Positions 24,602-32,837 of a stretch of 64,000 bases of DNA are shown in pieces. The stretch is from Burkholderia sp. OK233. Lineage in GTDB: Bacteria; Pseudomonadota; Gammaproteobacteria; Burkholderiales; Burkholderiaceae. Each line of letters begins with the position of its first letter. Positions within the stretch are counted from its first letter, which is position 1. The notes beneath the pieces were generated by a model. It saw only the letters and a program-made list of their open reading frames with translations, searched no databases and was not told the DNA's origin. The stretch spans positions 3,410,001 to 3,474,000 of the forward strand of contig NZ_OCSR01000001.1 of the NCBI RefSeq assembly GCF_900230185.1. Direction: 5' to 3'. The position numbers were made by a program, and so were the translations under genes.

Positions 24602-26092
24602 ATGTTCGAACACCTGAAGAGTCTCGTCGCGGCTCAGACCGCGCGCACTGGCAAGCGCCGCACCATCCACCTGACAGACGACACGCTGCGCGATGCCCAG
24701 CAATGCCTGTGGGCTACCCGCATGCGCACTGAGCACATGCTGCCCATCGCCGAACGCATCGACCAGGCCGGATTCGTCTCGATGCAGACGATCGCGCTGG
24801 TCCAGTTCGATGCGAGCGTGCTGTTCCTGAACCAGGACCCGTTCGAGCGCATCCGCCTGCTGCGTGAGCGGATCACCCGCACGCCGATGCGTGGCGCCGT
24901 TCGCAGCAACCTGATGCGCGGTTTCTTTCCGGTGGCCGACGACATCACCGACCTCTTTGTCGAACGGCAGATCGCCAACGGCATCCGCGAAATTGCGGTA
25001 TTCGATGCCTTGCTGTGCTCGGACAATCTCGCCTCGAGTATCGGCACGGCGCATCGGCTCGGCGCCAATGTGACGCTCGGACTCGGCTACAACATCGCGC
25101 CCGGCTATGACGACGCGCTGTATGCGAGGAAAGCGCGCGAAGGCGTCGAGCGTTTCGGCGTACAGACCGTCGCGCTCGGCGATGCGGCCGGCATTCTCAC
25201 GATCGACCGGGTCCGCACGCTCGTGCCGGCGTTGAAGCAGGCGATCGGCGACAAGCGGCTGGAATTCAACACCCACTGCCTGACCGGGCTCGGGCCATGG
25301 CTCGCGATCGAGGCCGCAGTGCATGGCGCGGACAGCATCCTGACGGCGGTCGATCCGCTGGCCAACGGCAATTCGCTGCCGGCCAGCCAGATGATTGCGC
25401 GCAATCTGCGCGAAATTGGCTTTGATGTCGTGGTCAACGACGGCTTGCTCGACGAGGTCGGGGACTACCTCGGCGCAGTTGCGCAACGGGAGCAGCAACC
25501 GGTCGGGGTGCCTGCCGAGTACGAACCCAGTCACTACGTCACCCAGTACGCGGGCGGCGCGATGAGCAATCTGGAATCGCAGCTCAGGCAGGCCGGGATC
25601 GCCGACAAGCTGCCTGCGGTGCTCGAAGAGATTGGCCGCGTGCGCGTCGAACTCGGCTCGCCGATCATGGTCACGCCTTATCCCGCGATCGTGGCCGCCC
25701 AGGCGGTGATGAACGTCCTGAACAACGAGCGCTACAAGGTGGTGCCTGACGAAGTGAAGAAGTACGTCTGCGGCTATTTCGGCGAGTTGCCCTTGCCAGT
25801 GGATCCTGACGTCAAGGACCGCATCCTCCAGAACGGCTCGCGCGATGTCGCGCTCATACCGCCGCCGCTCGAGCCGGTGCTGCCGGGCCTTCGCAAGCGC
25901 TACCCGAAACTGGACGACGACGGCATGCTGCTGCGCTATATGTATGGCGACGAGAAGATCGACGGTCTGGCACCCACGGGTAACGGCGACGAGTTCAGCG
26001 TGCGCAATCCGCTCGCCGATCTGGTCGCAGGCCTCGCACGGATTCGACGACGCGTCCAGGTCACTGGCGCGACCTTTGGAGCCCGCACATGA
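24602..26092 (+). CDS. Divergent PycB/OadA-like carboxyltransferase, subunit 2
   Basis: The 496-aa protein keeps more of the PycB signature than subunit 1: DDTLRDAQQCLWATRMRTEHM (about 26-46) against the family RDAHQSLLATRMRT, then NQDPFERIRLLRE and SPIMVTPYPAIVAAQAVMNV, the usual C-terminal conserved-carboxylase motif. The barrel Lys (IKDMAG) is Gly 193 (LGDAAG), and HTH is N223-T-H225. Thus the Lys is lost, and of the His pair only the second remains, whereas subunit 1 keeps the first. AAGGAG precedes ATG 24602. The stop overlaps the DUF35 start by 4 bases. Confidence 0.8.
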   Translation: MFEHLKSLVAAQTARTGKRRTIHLTDDTLRDAQQCLWATRMRTEHMLPIAERIDQAGFVSMQTIALVQFDASVLFLNQDPFERIRLLRERITRTPMRGAVRSNLMRGFFPVADDITDLFVERQIANGIREIAVFDALLCSDNLASSIGTAHRLGANVTLGLGYNIAPGYDDALYARKAREGVERFGVQTVALGDAAGILTIDRVRTLVPALKQAIGDKRLEFNTHCLTGLGPWLAIEAAVHGADSILTAVDPLANGNSLPASQMIARNLREIGFDVVVNDGLLDEVGDYLGAVAQREQQPVGVPAEYEPSHYVTQYAGGAMSNLESQLRQAGIADKLPAVLEEIGRVRVELGSPIMVTPYPAIVAAQAVMNVLNNERYKVVPDEVKKYVCGYFGELPLPVDPDVKDRILQNGSRDVALIPPPLEPVLPGLRKRYPKLDDDGMLLRYMYGDEKIDGLAPTGNGDEFSVRNPLADLVAGLARIRRRVQVTGATFGART

Positions 26093-26496
26093 GCCGGCCG
26101 CTACCCCAACCGACCGCAGAGACCGCGCCGTTCTGGGATGCAGCCAGGGCGGGCAGGCTCGCGATACAGCGCTGCACCGCCTGTGCACGGCATCAGTTCT
26201 ACCCCCGACCGTTCTGCACCGCCTGCCTGTGCGACGACATGGAATGGATTGACGCCTGTGGCCGGGGACTAATCTACACCTACACGATCTGCCGTATTGC
26301 CGCCAACCCGGCGATGGCCGACAAGGTGCCTTACGCGATAGCGATGATCGACCTGGAAGAGGGGGTTCGCATGCTCACCCAGATCGTCGATTCCGACCTG
26401 GATCAGCTCAGTGTCGGCGCGCCGGTCGAAGTGGTGTTCGAGTCGGTCAGCGACGACATCACGCTTCCTCAATTCAAACTTTCGGTGGCTTCATGA
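26089..26496 (+). CDS. DUF35 OB-fold/zinc-ribbon protein
   Basis: The 135-aa protein begins with a rubredoxin-like zinc ribbon (C29-x2-C32 and C43-x2-C46) and continues as an OB fold (about 60-130). DUF35 proteins partner SCP-x/Ltp thiolases; in steroid side-chain degradation the Ltp2-DUF35 complex performs a retro-aldol cleavage, and in others DUF35 presents acyl-CoA. A thiolase of that family follows two genes downstream, so a complex is likely. Both ends overlap neighbours by 4 bases, indicating one tightly coupled operon. Confidence 0.85.
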   Translation: MSRPLPQPTAETAPFWDAARAGRLAIQRCTACARHQFYPRPFCTACLCDDMEWIDACGRGLIYTYTICRIAANPAMADKVPYAIAMIDLEEGVRMLTQIVDSDLDQLSVGAPVEVVFESVSDDITLPQFKLSVAS

Positions 26497-28028
26497 TTAC
26501 AGACTCGTTCGATGCCGGCGCGGTGAAGTTTCCCGACCGCGTCTGCCTCCAGGATTCGAACACCCGGCTCACCTACCGGGAGGTGGAGAGCGATTCGCAT
26601 GCGGTCGCCTTCGCTCTCGGCGAACTCGGCCTCGGCGACGCCCATGTCGGTATCCTGACGCCGAATAATCTGATCGGCTTCGTCGCGATGCTCGGTATCC
26701 TTCGCTCCGGCGCCACTTATGTGCCGTTGAACGGCCGCGACGCCATTGACGACCTGATCTGGTTCATGCATTTCACCGAGGTGAGGGCGCTCGTGTGCCA
26801 CGCGCAGTTCGCACCGCACCTGGCGCGCATTCGCGAAGGCGTACCGACGCTGAAAGTCGTGATCGGCCTCGACGAACCAGTTGAGGAAGGTGGGTCGTGC
26901 ATCGCCGGCTGGAGCCGCGCCCACGCTGGCCGCCGCGTCGCCGTGCGCAAGCCGCTCGACGCCGTGGCGCTGATCAAGTCGTCCGGCGGCACCACCGGAC
27001 GACCCAAGGCCATCATGCAGACCCATCGCTCGCTGCTGACGGCCTATCGCATCCAGAACCAGTTTGCCGTGCCCGAAAAGGACCCCGTGCATCTCGTGGT
27101 TGCGCCGCTTACGCATGCCGCCGGCGCGACCACGATGGCAATGGCGATCTTCGGCGCACGCAACGTGCTCACACCGTCGCCTGACGCCGGTGGCATCCTC
27201 GAGGCGATCGAGCGCGAGAAGGTCACGCACCTGTTTCTTACGCCGACCATGATCTACCGGTTGCTCGCGCATCCGGACGCCAGCCGTCGCGATGCTTCGT
27301 CGCTCGAATGCGTGATGTACGGCGCCGCGCCGATGTCGGTGGAGAAGCTGCGTGAGGCACTGGCCTTGTGGGGGCCGGTTTTCTTTCAGGCCTACGGACA
27401 GGCAGAAGTACCGGGCGTTATCACCTGCCTGTCGCGCTCTGACCATGACGTCGGCGACGATCCGAAGCACCTGAAACGCTTGAGTTCGGCGGGCCGGCCC
27501 ACGGGCGCCTGCGAAGTGGCGCTGATGGACGATGACGGGCGCATCGTCGGCGTGGGCGAGCGCGGCGAGATCGTGGCCAAGGGCGAACTGGTGTCGCCGG
27601 GGTACTTCAACAACCCGCAGGCCAATGCCGATGCGCACCAGTTCGGTTGGCATCACACCGGCGATATCGGCGAGTTCGACGCCGACGGCTACCTGTACAT
27701 CGTCGACCGCAAGAAGGACATGATCATCTCCGGTGGATTCAACATCTATCCCGGCGAGATCGAACAGGTGATCTGGGGGCATCCGGCCGTACAGGACTGT
27801 GCCGTGGTCGGCATCCCCGACGAGGACTGGGGTGAGCGCGTCACCGCAGTGGTCGAGATCAAGCCCGGCCAGTCGGTCAGCGCCGACGAACTGATCGCAA
27901 TGTGCAGGCAGCGCCTGGGCAGCACCAAGGCCCCCAAGGATGTGGTGTTCTGGGAAACGTTGCCGCGCAGTACAGTCGGCAAGGTGCTCAAGAAGGACAT
28001 CCGCTCGCAGTTCGGCGCGAAGAGGTAG
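26493..28028 (+). CDS. Acyl-CoA synthetase (AMP-forming), second copy
   Basis: The 511-aa ANL-family ligase has the core motif KSSGGTTGRPKAIM (about 162-175), the hinge region WHHTGDIGEFDADGYLYIVD followed by RKKDMIISGGFNIYPGEIE, and the C-terminal catalytic Lys in STVGKVLKKD. It is sandwiched between DUF35 and thiolase genes. With ligase 1 on the opposite arm, the island has two CoA-activation steps, perhaps one for the starting acid and one for an acid released later. The substrate cannot be inferred. Confidence 0.9.
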   Translation: MITDSFDAGAVKFPDRVCLQDSNTRLTYREVESDSHAVAFALGELGLGDAHVGILTPNNLIGFVAMLGILRSGATYVPLNGRDAIDDLIWFMHFTEVRALVCHAQFAPHLARIREGVPTLKVVIGLDEPVEEGGSCIAGWSRAHAGRRVAVRKPLDAVALIKSSGGTTGRPKAIMQTHRSLLTAYRIQNQFAVPEKDPVHLVVAPLTHAAGATTMAMAIFGARNVLTPSPDAGGILEAIEREKVTHLFLTPTMIYRLLAHPDASRRDASSLECVMYGAAPMSVEKLREALALWGPVFFQAYGQAEVPGVITCLSRSDHDVGDDPKHLKRLSSAGRPTGACEVALMDDDGRIVGVGERGEIVAKGELVSPGYFNNPQANADAHQFGWHHTGDIGEFDADGYLYIVDRKKDMIISGGFNIYPGEIEQVIWGHPAVQDCAVVGIPDEDWGERVTAVVEIKPGQSVSADELIAMCRQRLGSTKAPKDVVFWETLPRSTVGKVLKKDIRSQFGAKR

Positions 28029-28034
28029 TCGGCG

Positions 28035-29204
28035 ATGAAGAAGCATGCACTCGCTCACCAATATGCGATCGTCGGCATCGACGAGGCTGGACTCGGCAAG
28101 GCCGGCCCCGGAGACACGGCGCTCAGCCTGCAATGCCGCTCCGCGCGCGGCGCGATGCTCGATGCCGGCCTCGCGCCGCACGACATCGATGGCGTGTTCG
28201 CCTACTGGGACGACCGCGCGGCCGGGCTGCTGGTTACCGAATACCTCGGCCTGAAGCCACGCTACGTTGACAGCACCCTGGTGGGCGGCCAGTCGAACAT
28301 CACGAACCTCGTCCACGCGATCGGCGCCATCGAGGCCGGCCTGTGCAACGTGGCGCTGATCACCTACGGCAGCACGCAGCGGCTGGACCGCAGCCGGCGG
28401 GCGGGCGGCCAGACTACGGACCCACGCTCGCCCAATGGACAGTTCATCCAGCCCTATGGAATGCTGAGTCCGATCGGTTTCTACGCGATGCAGGCCCAAC
28501 TGCACATGCATCGTTACGGCACGAAGCCGGAGGACTTTGGCGAAGTCGCGCTGGCTGCCCGCAAATGGGCACAGATGAATCCGAACGCGGCAGCGCGTGA
28601 GGACCTGACGATGGAGGCGTACCTCTCTGCGCCGATGGTGTCCGACCCGCTGCGCAAGTACGACATCTGCCAGGTGACCGACGGTGCCGGAGCGATGATC
28701 GTGACGCGCGCAGACCGCGCCCGCGACCTGAAGCACCGTCCAGTCGTCGTGCGCGGCTTTGACGACGCCTACCTGCACCATACGACGCCGCTACGCAGCA
28801 ACGACTGGCTCGACGACGGTGTTCTCGCGACGTGCGGCGCCAACGCTCTTGCGATGGCGCAGACGAACCGCAGCGACCTCGACGTCGTGCAGATCTACGA
28901 TGCGTTCACGATCAACGTCTTGCACGGGCTGGAGGCCTTGGGCTTCTGCGCGCCGGGCGAGGCAGGCGCGTTCGTGCGCGACGGCCGGATCGCGCCGGGC
29001 GGCGCATTCCCACTCAATACGTCGGGGGGCGGGCTGTCGTTCAACCACTCCGGACAATTCGGCATGCAGCTGATGATCGAGGCGGTCCGGCAGATGCGCG
29101 GCGAGGCCGGGGAGCGCCAGGTGAAGGATGCGCGATCGTGTCTGGTTCAGGCTGGCGGTATCGTCATGTCGGCGTACATGGTGATGGTCCTGGGCGCCGA
29201 CTGA
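28035..29204 (+). CDS. SCP-x/Ltp-type thiolase family protein
   Basis: The 389-aa product has a thiolase fold of the lipid-transfer-protein (Ltp) branch: NLVHAIGAIEAGLCNVALI, AKPxDFGEVALAARKWAQMNP-like sequence in the middle, QIYDAFTINVLHGLEALGFC and the C-terminal NTSGGGLSFNHSGQFGMQL. Ltp proteins paired with DUF35 catalyse retro-aldol or thiolytic cleavage of acyl-CoA esters. It closes the plus-strand operon 6 bases after ligase 2. It probably performs the final C-C cleavage of the pathway, which is inference from context. Confidence 0.85.
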   Translation: MKKHALAHQYAIVGIDEAGLGKAGPGDTALSLQCRSARGAMLDAGLAPHDIDGVFAYWDDRAAGLLVTEYLGLKPRYVDSTLVGGQSNITNLVHAIGAIEAGLCNVALITYGSTQRLDRSRRAGGQTTDPRSPNGQFIQPYGMLSPIGFYAMQAQLHMHRYGTKPEDFGEVALAARKWAQMNPNAAAREDLTMEAYLSAPMVSDPLRKYDICQVTDGAGAMIVTRADRARDLKHRPVVVRGFDDAYLHHTTPLRSNDWLDDGVLATCGANALAMAQTNRSDLDVVQIYDAFTINVLHGLEALGFCAPGEAGAFVRDGRIAPGGAFPLNTSGGGLSFNHSGQFGMQLMIEAVRQMRGEAGERQVKDARSCLVQAGGIVMSAYMVMVLGAD

Positions 29205-29293
29205 ACATGCTGTTGGCGGTACTGATGGCGCACACCAAACGCTGTCGTGTCTGCCGATGCGGAGTTTCGTCGTGCTACTGGCAAGGTGTTGAA

Positions 29294-29315
29294 AAACTGC
29301 CTGTGTGGGCAGTTT
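29294..29315 (+). terminator. Terminator-like hairpin after the thiolase gene
   Basis: AAACTGCC (29294-29301) pairs perfectly with GGCAGTTT (29308-29315) around a 6-base loop. On the plus strand there is only a short T-run in the stem; on the minus strand a 5-U tract follows. It separates the thiolase operon from the porin gene. Confidence 0.5.
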
Positions 29316-29416
29316 GAGGACCATCCGTCACTGTCGTCTGATGGCAGCGACGAACTACGTTGTGAAGGTGGATCTTGCAGTTACGGGTTGAGCACATAAA
29401 TTAATTAGGAGACAGA

Positions 29417-30541
29417 ATGAAGTTGAAAGGAATCGCTGTGGCCGCGTTGGCCGCAATCGGAACATCCGCATACGCGCAGTCGTCCGTGACGCTGTATGGC
29501 GTCATTGATTCGGGTCTGCTGTATCAGAGCACCTCGGCCGCCTCCTTCAGCCCGGCGGCGAAGAACCTCGGGAAGGTCTATCGCTACAAGGACGGTGGCA
29601 TCTATTCGAGTTTCTGGGGCATGAAAGGCACCGAGGACATCGGCGGCGGCTACCACGTCAACTTCAGGCTGCAGGGTGTGTTCGACAGTGGCACTGGCAA
29701 GTTCGGCCTCTCTGATACGCCAGGCGTTGCGGCGCAGTTCAATCAGGTCGCGACCGTCGGCCTGTCCGGCCCGTTCGGTTCGGTCAACCTGGGCCGCCAG
29801 ATTGTGCCGATGGCCTACGCGATGGCGGAGACCGACGTTCGCGCGGGCCAGTACTTCGGCAGTATCCTGACTGCGTGGCTGGGCATGAACACGGCGGCGG
29901 GCTGGCCGGGCACCAGTACCAACGGACCGATCGGCGCGCTGTACGACAGCAATGCGATCGTCTACCAGTCGCCGAGCTTCGGCGGCGTGAGCGGTGCGCT
30001 CGAATACGCGCCAGGCGGCGTCGCGGGAAGCTTCCAGGGCGGTACGCGCGAGTCGGCGGTGCTGAAGTATTCGAATTACGGGCTGAAGCTGTCGGCGGTG
30101 TACTACAACGGTCATGACACCAACCCCGGTCCGACGACGGTCCCAACCGGGTTGGATAACAATCGCTTGTGGTATCTGGGGGCGCTTTACACCATCAAGA
30201 GCTTCTCGGTCTCGGCGTCGTACACTAACGGCAAGAATCCCGCGCACTCGAATCTGGTCGACCTGGACCTGTATTCGGTCGGGCTCGGCTATCGCTTTAC
30301 GCCGGCATTCCAAATCACGAGCGGGCTGTACTACATGAAGGACAAGAATAACTCGGCCAACAAGTCGACTGAGATCGCCGCGGGAGCCGAATACAGCCTT
30401 TCCAAAGCCACGCTGGTTTATGGGCAGGTCGGCTACGTGAACAACAAAGGCAACGCAACCACGACCATCACCTATGGCGCGCCCGTGGCGCCTGGCATGG
30501 GCACCACCGCGGTCAACATCGGTCTGCGTCACTCTTTCTGA
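29417..30541 (+). CDS. Gram-negative porin (OmpC-like, Burkholderia type)
   Basis: The 374-aa outer-membrane protein starts with a Sec signal (MKLKGIAVAALAAIGTSAYA, cleavage before QSSVTLYG). The mature N-terminus SSVTLYGVIDSGLLYQS and the C-terminal AVNIGLRHSF, ending in Phe, are hallmarks of 16-strand trimeric Burkholderiales porins. TAGGAGACAGA precedes the ATG. It has its own upstream hairpin and downstream terminator, but its position directly after the thiolase suggests it admits the island's substrate. Confidence 0.93.
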   Translation: MKLKGIAVAALAAIGTSAYAQSSVTLYGVIDSGLLYQSTSAASFSPAAKNLGKVYRYKDGGIYSSFWGMKGTEDIGGGYHVNFRLQGVFDSGTGKFGLSDTPGVAAQFNQVATVGLSGPFGSVNLGRQIVPMAYAMAETDVRAGQYFGSILTAWLGMNTAAGWPGTSTNGPIGALYDSNAIVYQSPSFGGVSGALEYAPGGVAGSFQGGTRESAVLKYSNYGLKLSAVYYNGHDTNPGPTTVPTGLDNNRLWYLGALYTIKSFSVSASYTNGKNPAHSNLVDLDLYSVGLGYRFTPAFQITSGLYYMKDKNNSANKSTEIAAGAEYSLSKATLVYGQVGYVNNKGNATTTITYGAPVAPGMGTTAVNIGLRHSF

Positions 30542-30548
30542 CCGAACC

Positions 30549-30589
30549 CGGGACCGGCTCACACACCCTTCGTATGCGAGCCGGTCCCG
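30549..30589 (+). terminator. Strong hairpin after the porin gene
   Basis: A 12-bp perfect stem (30549-30560 with 30578-30589, CGGGACCGGCTC / GAGCCGGTCCCG) with a 17-base loop begins 8 bases after the porin stop codon. There is no clear U-tract, so it may act with Rho or mainly protect the mRNA 3' end. Confidence 0.65.
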
Positions 30590-31182
30590 TCGCAACGGAT
30601 GCCGGTATCTCGCCGGCGCAGGATTCAACCATCCTTCGCAGAGATCGCCGAGTGCACCGCCGCACTGCGGGCAGCACACATCATCAGGCAGGTGAACAAT
30701 GTCTTCGCGTGGCAGGTGCTCCGGTAGTAGCTTGCGTCCCGTCGGCTTGCCAGCTTCGGGGCAAACCCGACGAGTGACGGGCTAGAGTAACCGTTCTCGT
30801 TCGATCGATCAGCCGTTGCGAAGGTCCGCTCGGGGTTGAAATCGGCCGTTGAGGGCCAGCCGTTCCGAACGGCAGAGATGGGTCGACCTGAGACGGTCGC
30901 CATTCCTCCCGGGTCGGCCACAAGGGACCAACCGGCGCCCCGACCTGAGCGGCAGCTGTCCAGACCTTACTGGTCATTCCGCATTGCTGAGAACGCGTCG
31001 TCTACCCAGTGATGTAGTTCATGCCGCGTTCACGACGAATGCCAACTGTCACAACCAGGCGAACACGCAAACGCCAATTGGCAAACAGATCAAATGTCTG
31101 TGCCCGACCGGTTACGTTCGGACACACTTCGTTGCGAATCAGAATGCGCCCGCCATCTACAATCTGCGCACGGAGAAAAACC
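30590..31182. other. Intergenic stretch with degenerate repeat sequence
   Basis: No gene. The central part (about 30840-30905) reads like the degenerate intergenic repeats of Burkholderiales; a 16-base block CGGCAGAGATGGGTCG near 30870 recurs with one change near 35512. No start signal supports the minus-strand frame that crosses it. Confidence 0.35.
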
Positions 31183-31359
31183 ATGATCAGACTTTTGTGT
31201 GTCGTTGCGCTTGCGGCTAGCCTGTCAGGCTGCATTGTCGCTCCGCCGTACGGCTATGCGCCTGCGCCGGCCTATGGATATGCGCCAGCGTACTACGCAG
31301 CGCCTTCCGTCGATGTCGGCATCGGTTTCGGCGGTTACGGGCACGGCTGGCGAAGATAG
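31183..31359 (+). CDS. Small lipoprotein with Pro-Tyr-Gly-rich tail
   Basis: The 58-aa product begins MIRLLCVVALAASLSGC, a lipoprotein signal with lipobox LSGC (lipidated Cys 17). The mature part is a low-complexity Ala/Pro/Tyr/Gly stretch (APAPAYGYAPAYYA) ending in GGYGHGWRR. CGGAG lies before ATG 31183, which is preferred over the upstream start at 31021 because of the signal sequence. It should be anchored in the outer or inner membrane. The function of such small lipoproteins is unknown. Confidence 0.75.
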   Translation: MIRLLCVVALAASLSGCIVAPPYGYAPAPAYGYAPAYYAAPSVDVGIGFGGYGHGWRR

Positions 31360-31947
31360 CTTTGTTGCGGCACCGGCTCCGTTGACGAACTCGTCGCTCT
31401 AGTCGAATACAGGCACGGCATTCTTTAAGACGGTTCCAATCCACTGCCCTGACCGGGGCACCTATTGTTGAGAACCGAAAGATCGGCGCCGCAATGAACA
31501 GTTTCGATCGGCAGTCCAGATCTTCCCGACGCACAACGTTTTCCGCTCGGCGGCAAGGATTCACGCAACAAGGGTGATAGCGGGCCAGGTCATATTCTAA
31601 GGCCTCGTCCTTATACCCGTGTTGTGGTGGATGTGTTTCAAACCGGGTCCGCGTGGTGAATGGAAGAGTGAGATGATCATCGCGACGGACGCAAGTGGTC
31701 TTCCATCACTTGCGGGGACTCGACGCCGCGGAGGGACGTGCCGTACTGCAAAGCGGAGACTATGCCGATGAGGGTCGTGCGGAAGAACGGTGATACCAGG
31801 CGATGGGCATCCAGTCGGAGCCGGCGATCATTTAAATCGTCACTATCTGGTGAGCGGCGGACAACCCGTCGGAGCCTTCGAGCAAGTTATCCAACAGATT
31901 CTGGCCGAAGCGTAGAGTGGCATCTCTTGCATGGGAGAATCAGAGTG
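31360..31947. other. Intergenic stretch, no gene recognised
   Basis: Between the small lipoprotein and the basic secreted protein no frame has a supported start or protein-like composition. No clear inverted repeat was noticed. Confidence 0.35.
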
Positions 31948-32199
31948 ATGAAGAAGACGGGAATTTCGATCTTCCTGTTCGTACTGGCCGTGCTCAGCCC
32001 GCTGGCGCATGCGAGCCTGGCTACAGGTGCCCATGAGTTCAAGAACGATGTCAAGACGGCCGGAAAGACGAGCGGGCATGCTGTGCGCGATGCCACGCAC
32101 GCGGTCGGCCGCGGTGCAAAGACGACCGGCCATGCCGTTGCCGGTGCAACAAAGCACGGCTATCACGCGACGAAAAAGTTCGTGACGGGGCACGCATAA
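31948..32199 (+). CDS. Small secreted Lys/His-rich repeat protein
   Basis: The 83-aa product starts with a Sec signal (MKKTGISIFLFVLAVLSPLAHA). The mature part is strongly basic and contains an approximate repeat of about 14 residues: KTSGHAVRDATHAV, then KTTGHAVAGATKHG. The composition (Lys, His, Thr, Gly, Ala) suggests a periplasmic, flexible or nucleic-acid/anion-binding protein, but no family is assigned. GGGAG lies 11 bases before ATG 31948. It is monocistronic. Confidence 0.65.
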   Translation: MKKTGISIFLFVLAVLSPLAHASLATGAHEFKNDVKTAGKTSGHAVRDATHAVGRGAKTTGHAVAGATKHGYHATKKFVTGHA

Positions 32200-32837
32200 A
32201 GGTCGCTTCGCGGCCACGACCGCCCGACCGTATCCAACTGTCGTGGAACCAGGGGGCCTGCAGCTACGTCACGTGAGGTTCGACTCCCGGCAGTTTGCGT
32301 GTGGCGTCATCGGGCAGAAGCCGGCCACAAAGCGACATTCGCGTGGGCGCTGCTCCTGCCATCCAGATGACGGCTCAGCGCGGCAGAACGGTCATAGACG
32401 GACGCGGGACGCGGTTGGGACGATGACCTTGTCACAGGCTCTGGAGCATGTCGCGATGGACTGGGGATCGGTGGGACAGCGCAGACTGAAGGCGGACACA
32501 CCCATCTCTCCGGATTCTTGGTGGTACTGGTATGGGATGCAGGTCATGATTTCAAAGGATCCTTCGTCAGTTTTGGTTGGCGTGGCTCCGATTCGATGAC
32601 TGAACTCGTCGTACGCGGATGCCCTCCACAATCTGGCAATACTGCTCGAAAGACATGGCGACTCCTAGGGCTTAGTCCGTCATTTGAACGCAGATCGCCG
32701 GCTGACTATCTAAACGGCGCAGAAGATGGTTCCGTGTTGAGAGGTCATCCAGAGATAGAAGGATCGTTATACAGTGTCGCGTATGCAGCCGCACTTACTG
32801 CACCCGAGCGATCCGCGGATCAGCGTTGCGGACGATT
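32200..32837. other. Intergenic stretch with a possible 58-codon ORF
   Basis: A plus-strand frame at 32423-32599 (MTLSQALEHVAMDWGSVG, then DSWWYWYGMQVMISK) has protein-like composition but no clear ribosome-binding site; it could be a small gene or a remnant. The rest shows nothing recognisable before the transglycosylase stop codon. Confidence 0.3.

Noticed and set aside
24599..26188. 529-codon minus-strand open frame
   Set aside because: Antisense to PycB-like subunit 2; no protein-like motifs.
26469..28781. 770-codon minus-strand open frame
   Set aside because: It lies antisense to ligase 2 and the thiolase, whose motifs are intact; the translated sequence has no recognisable domain.
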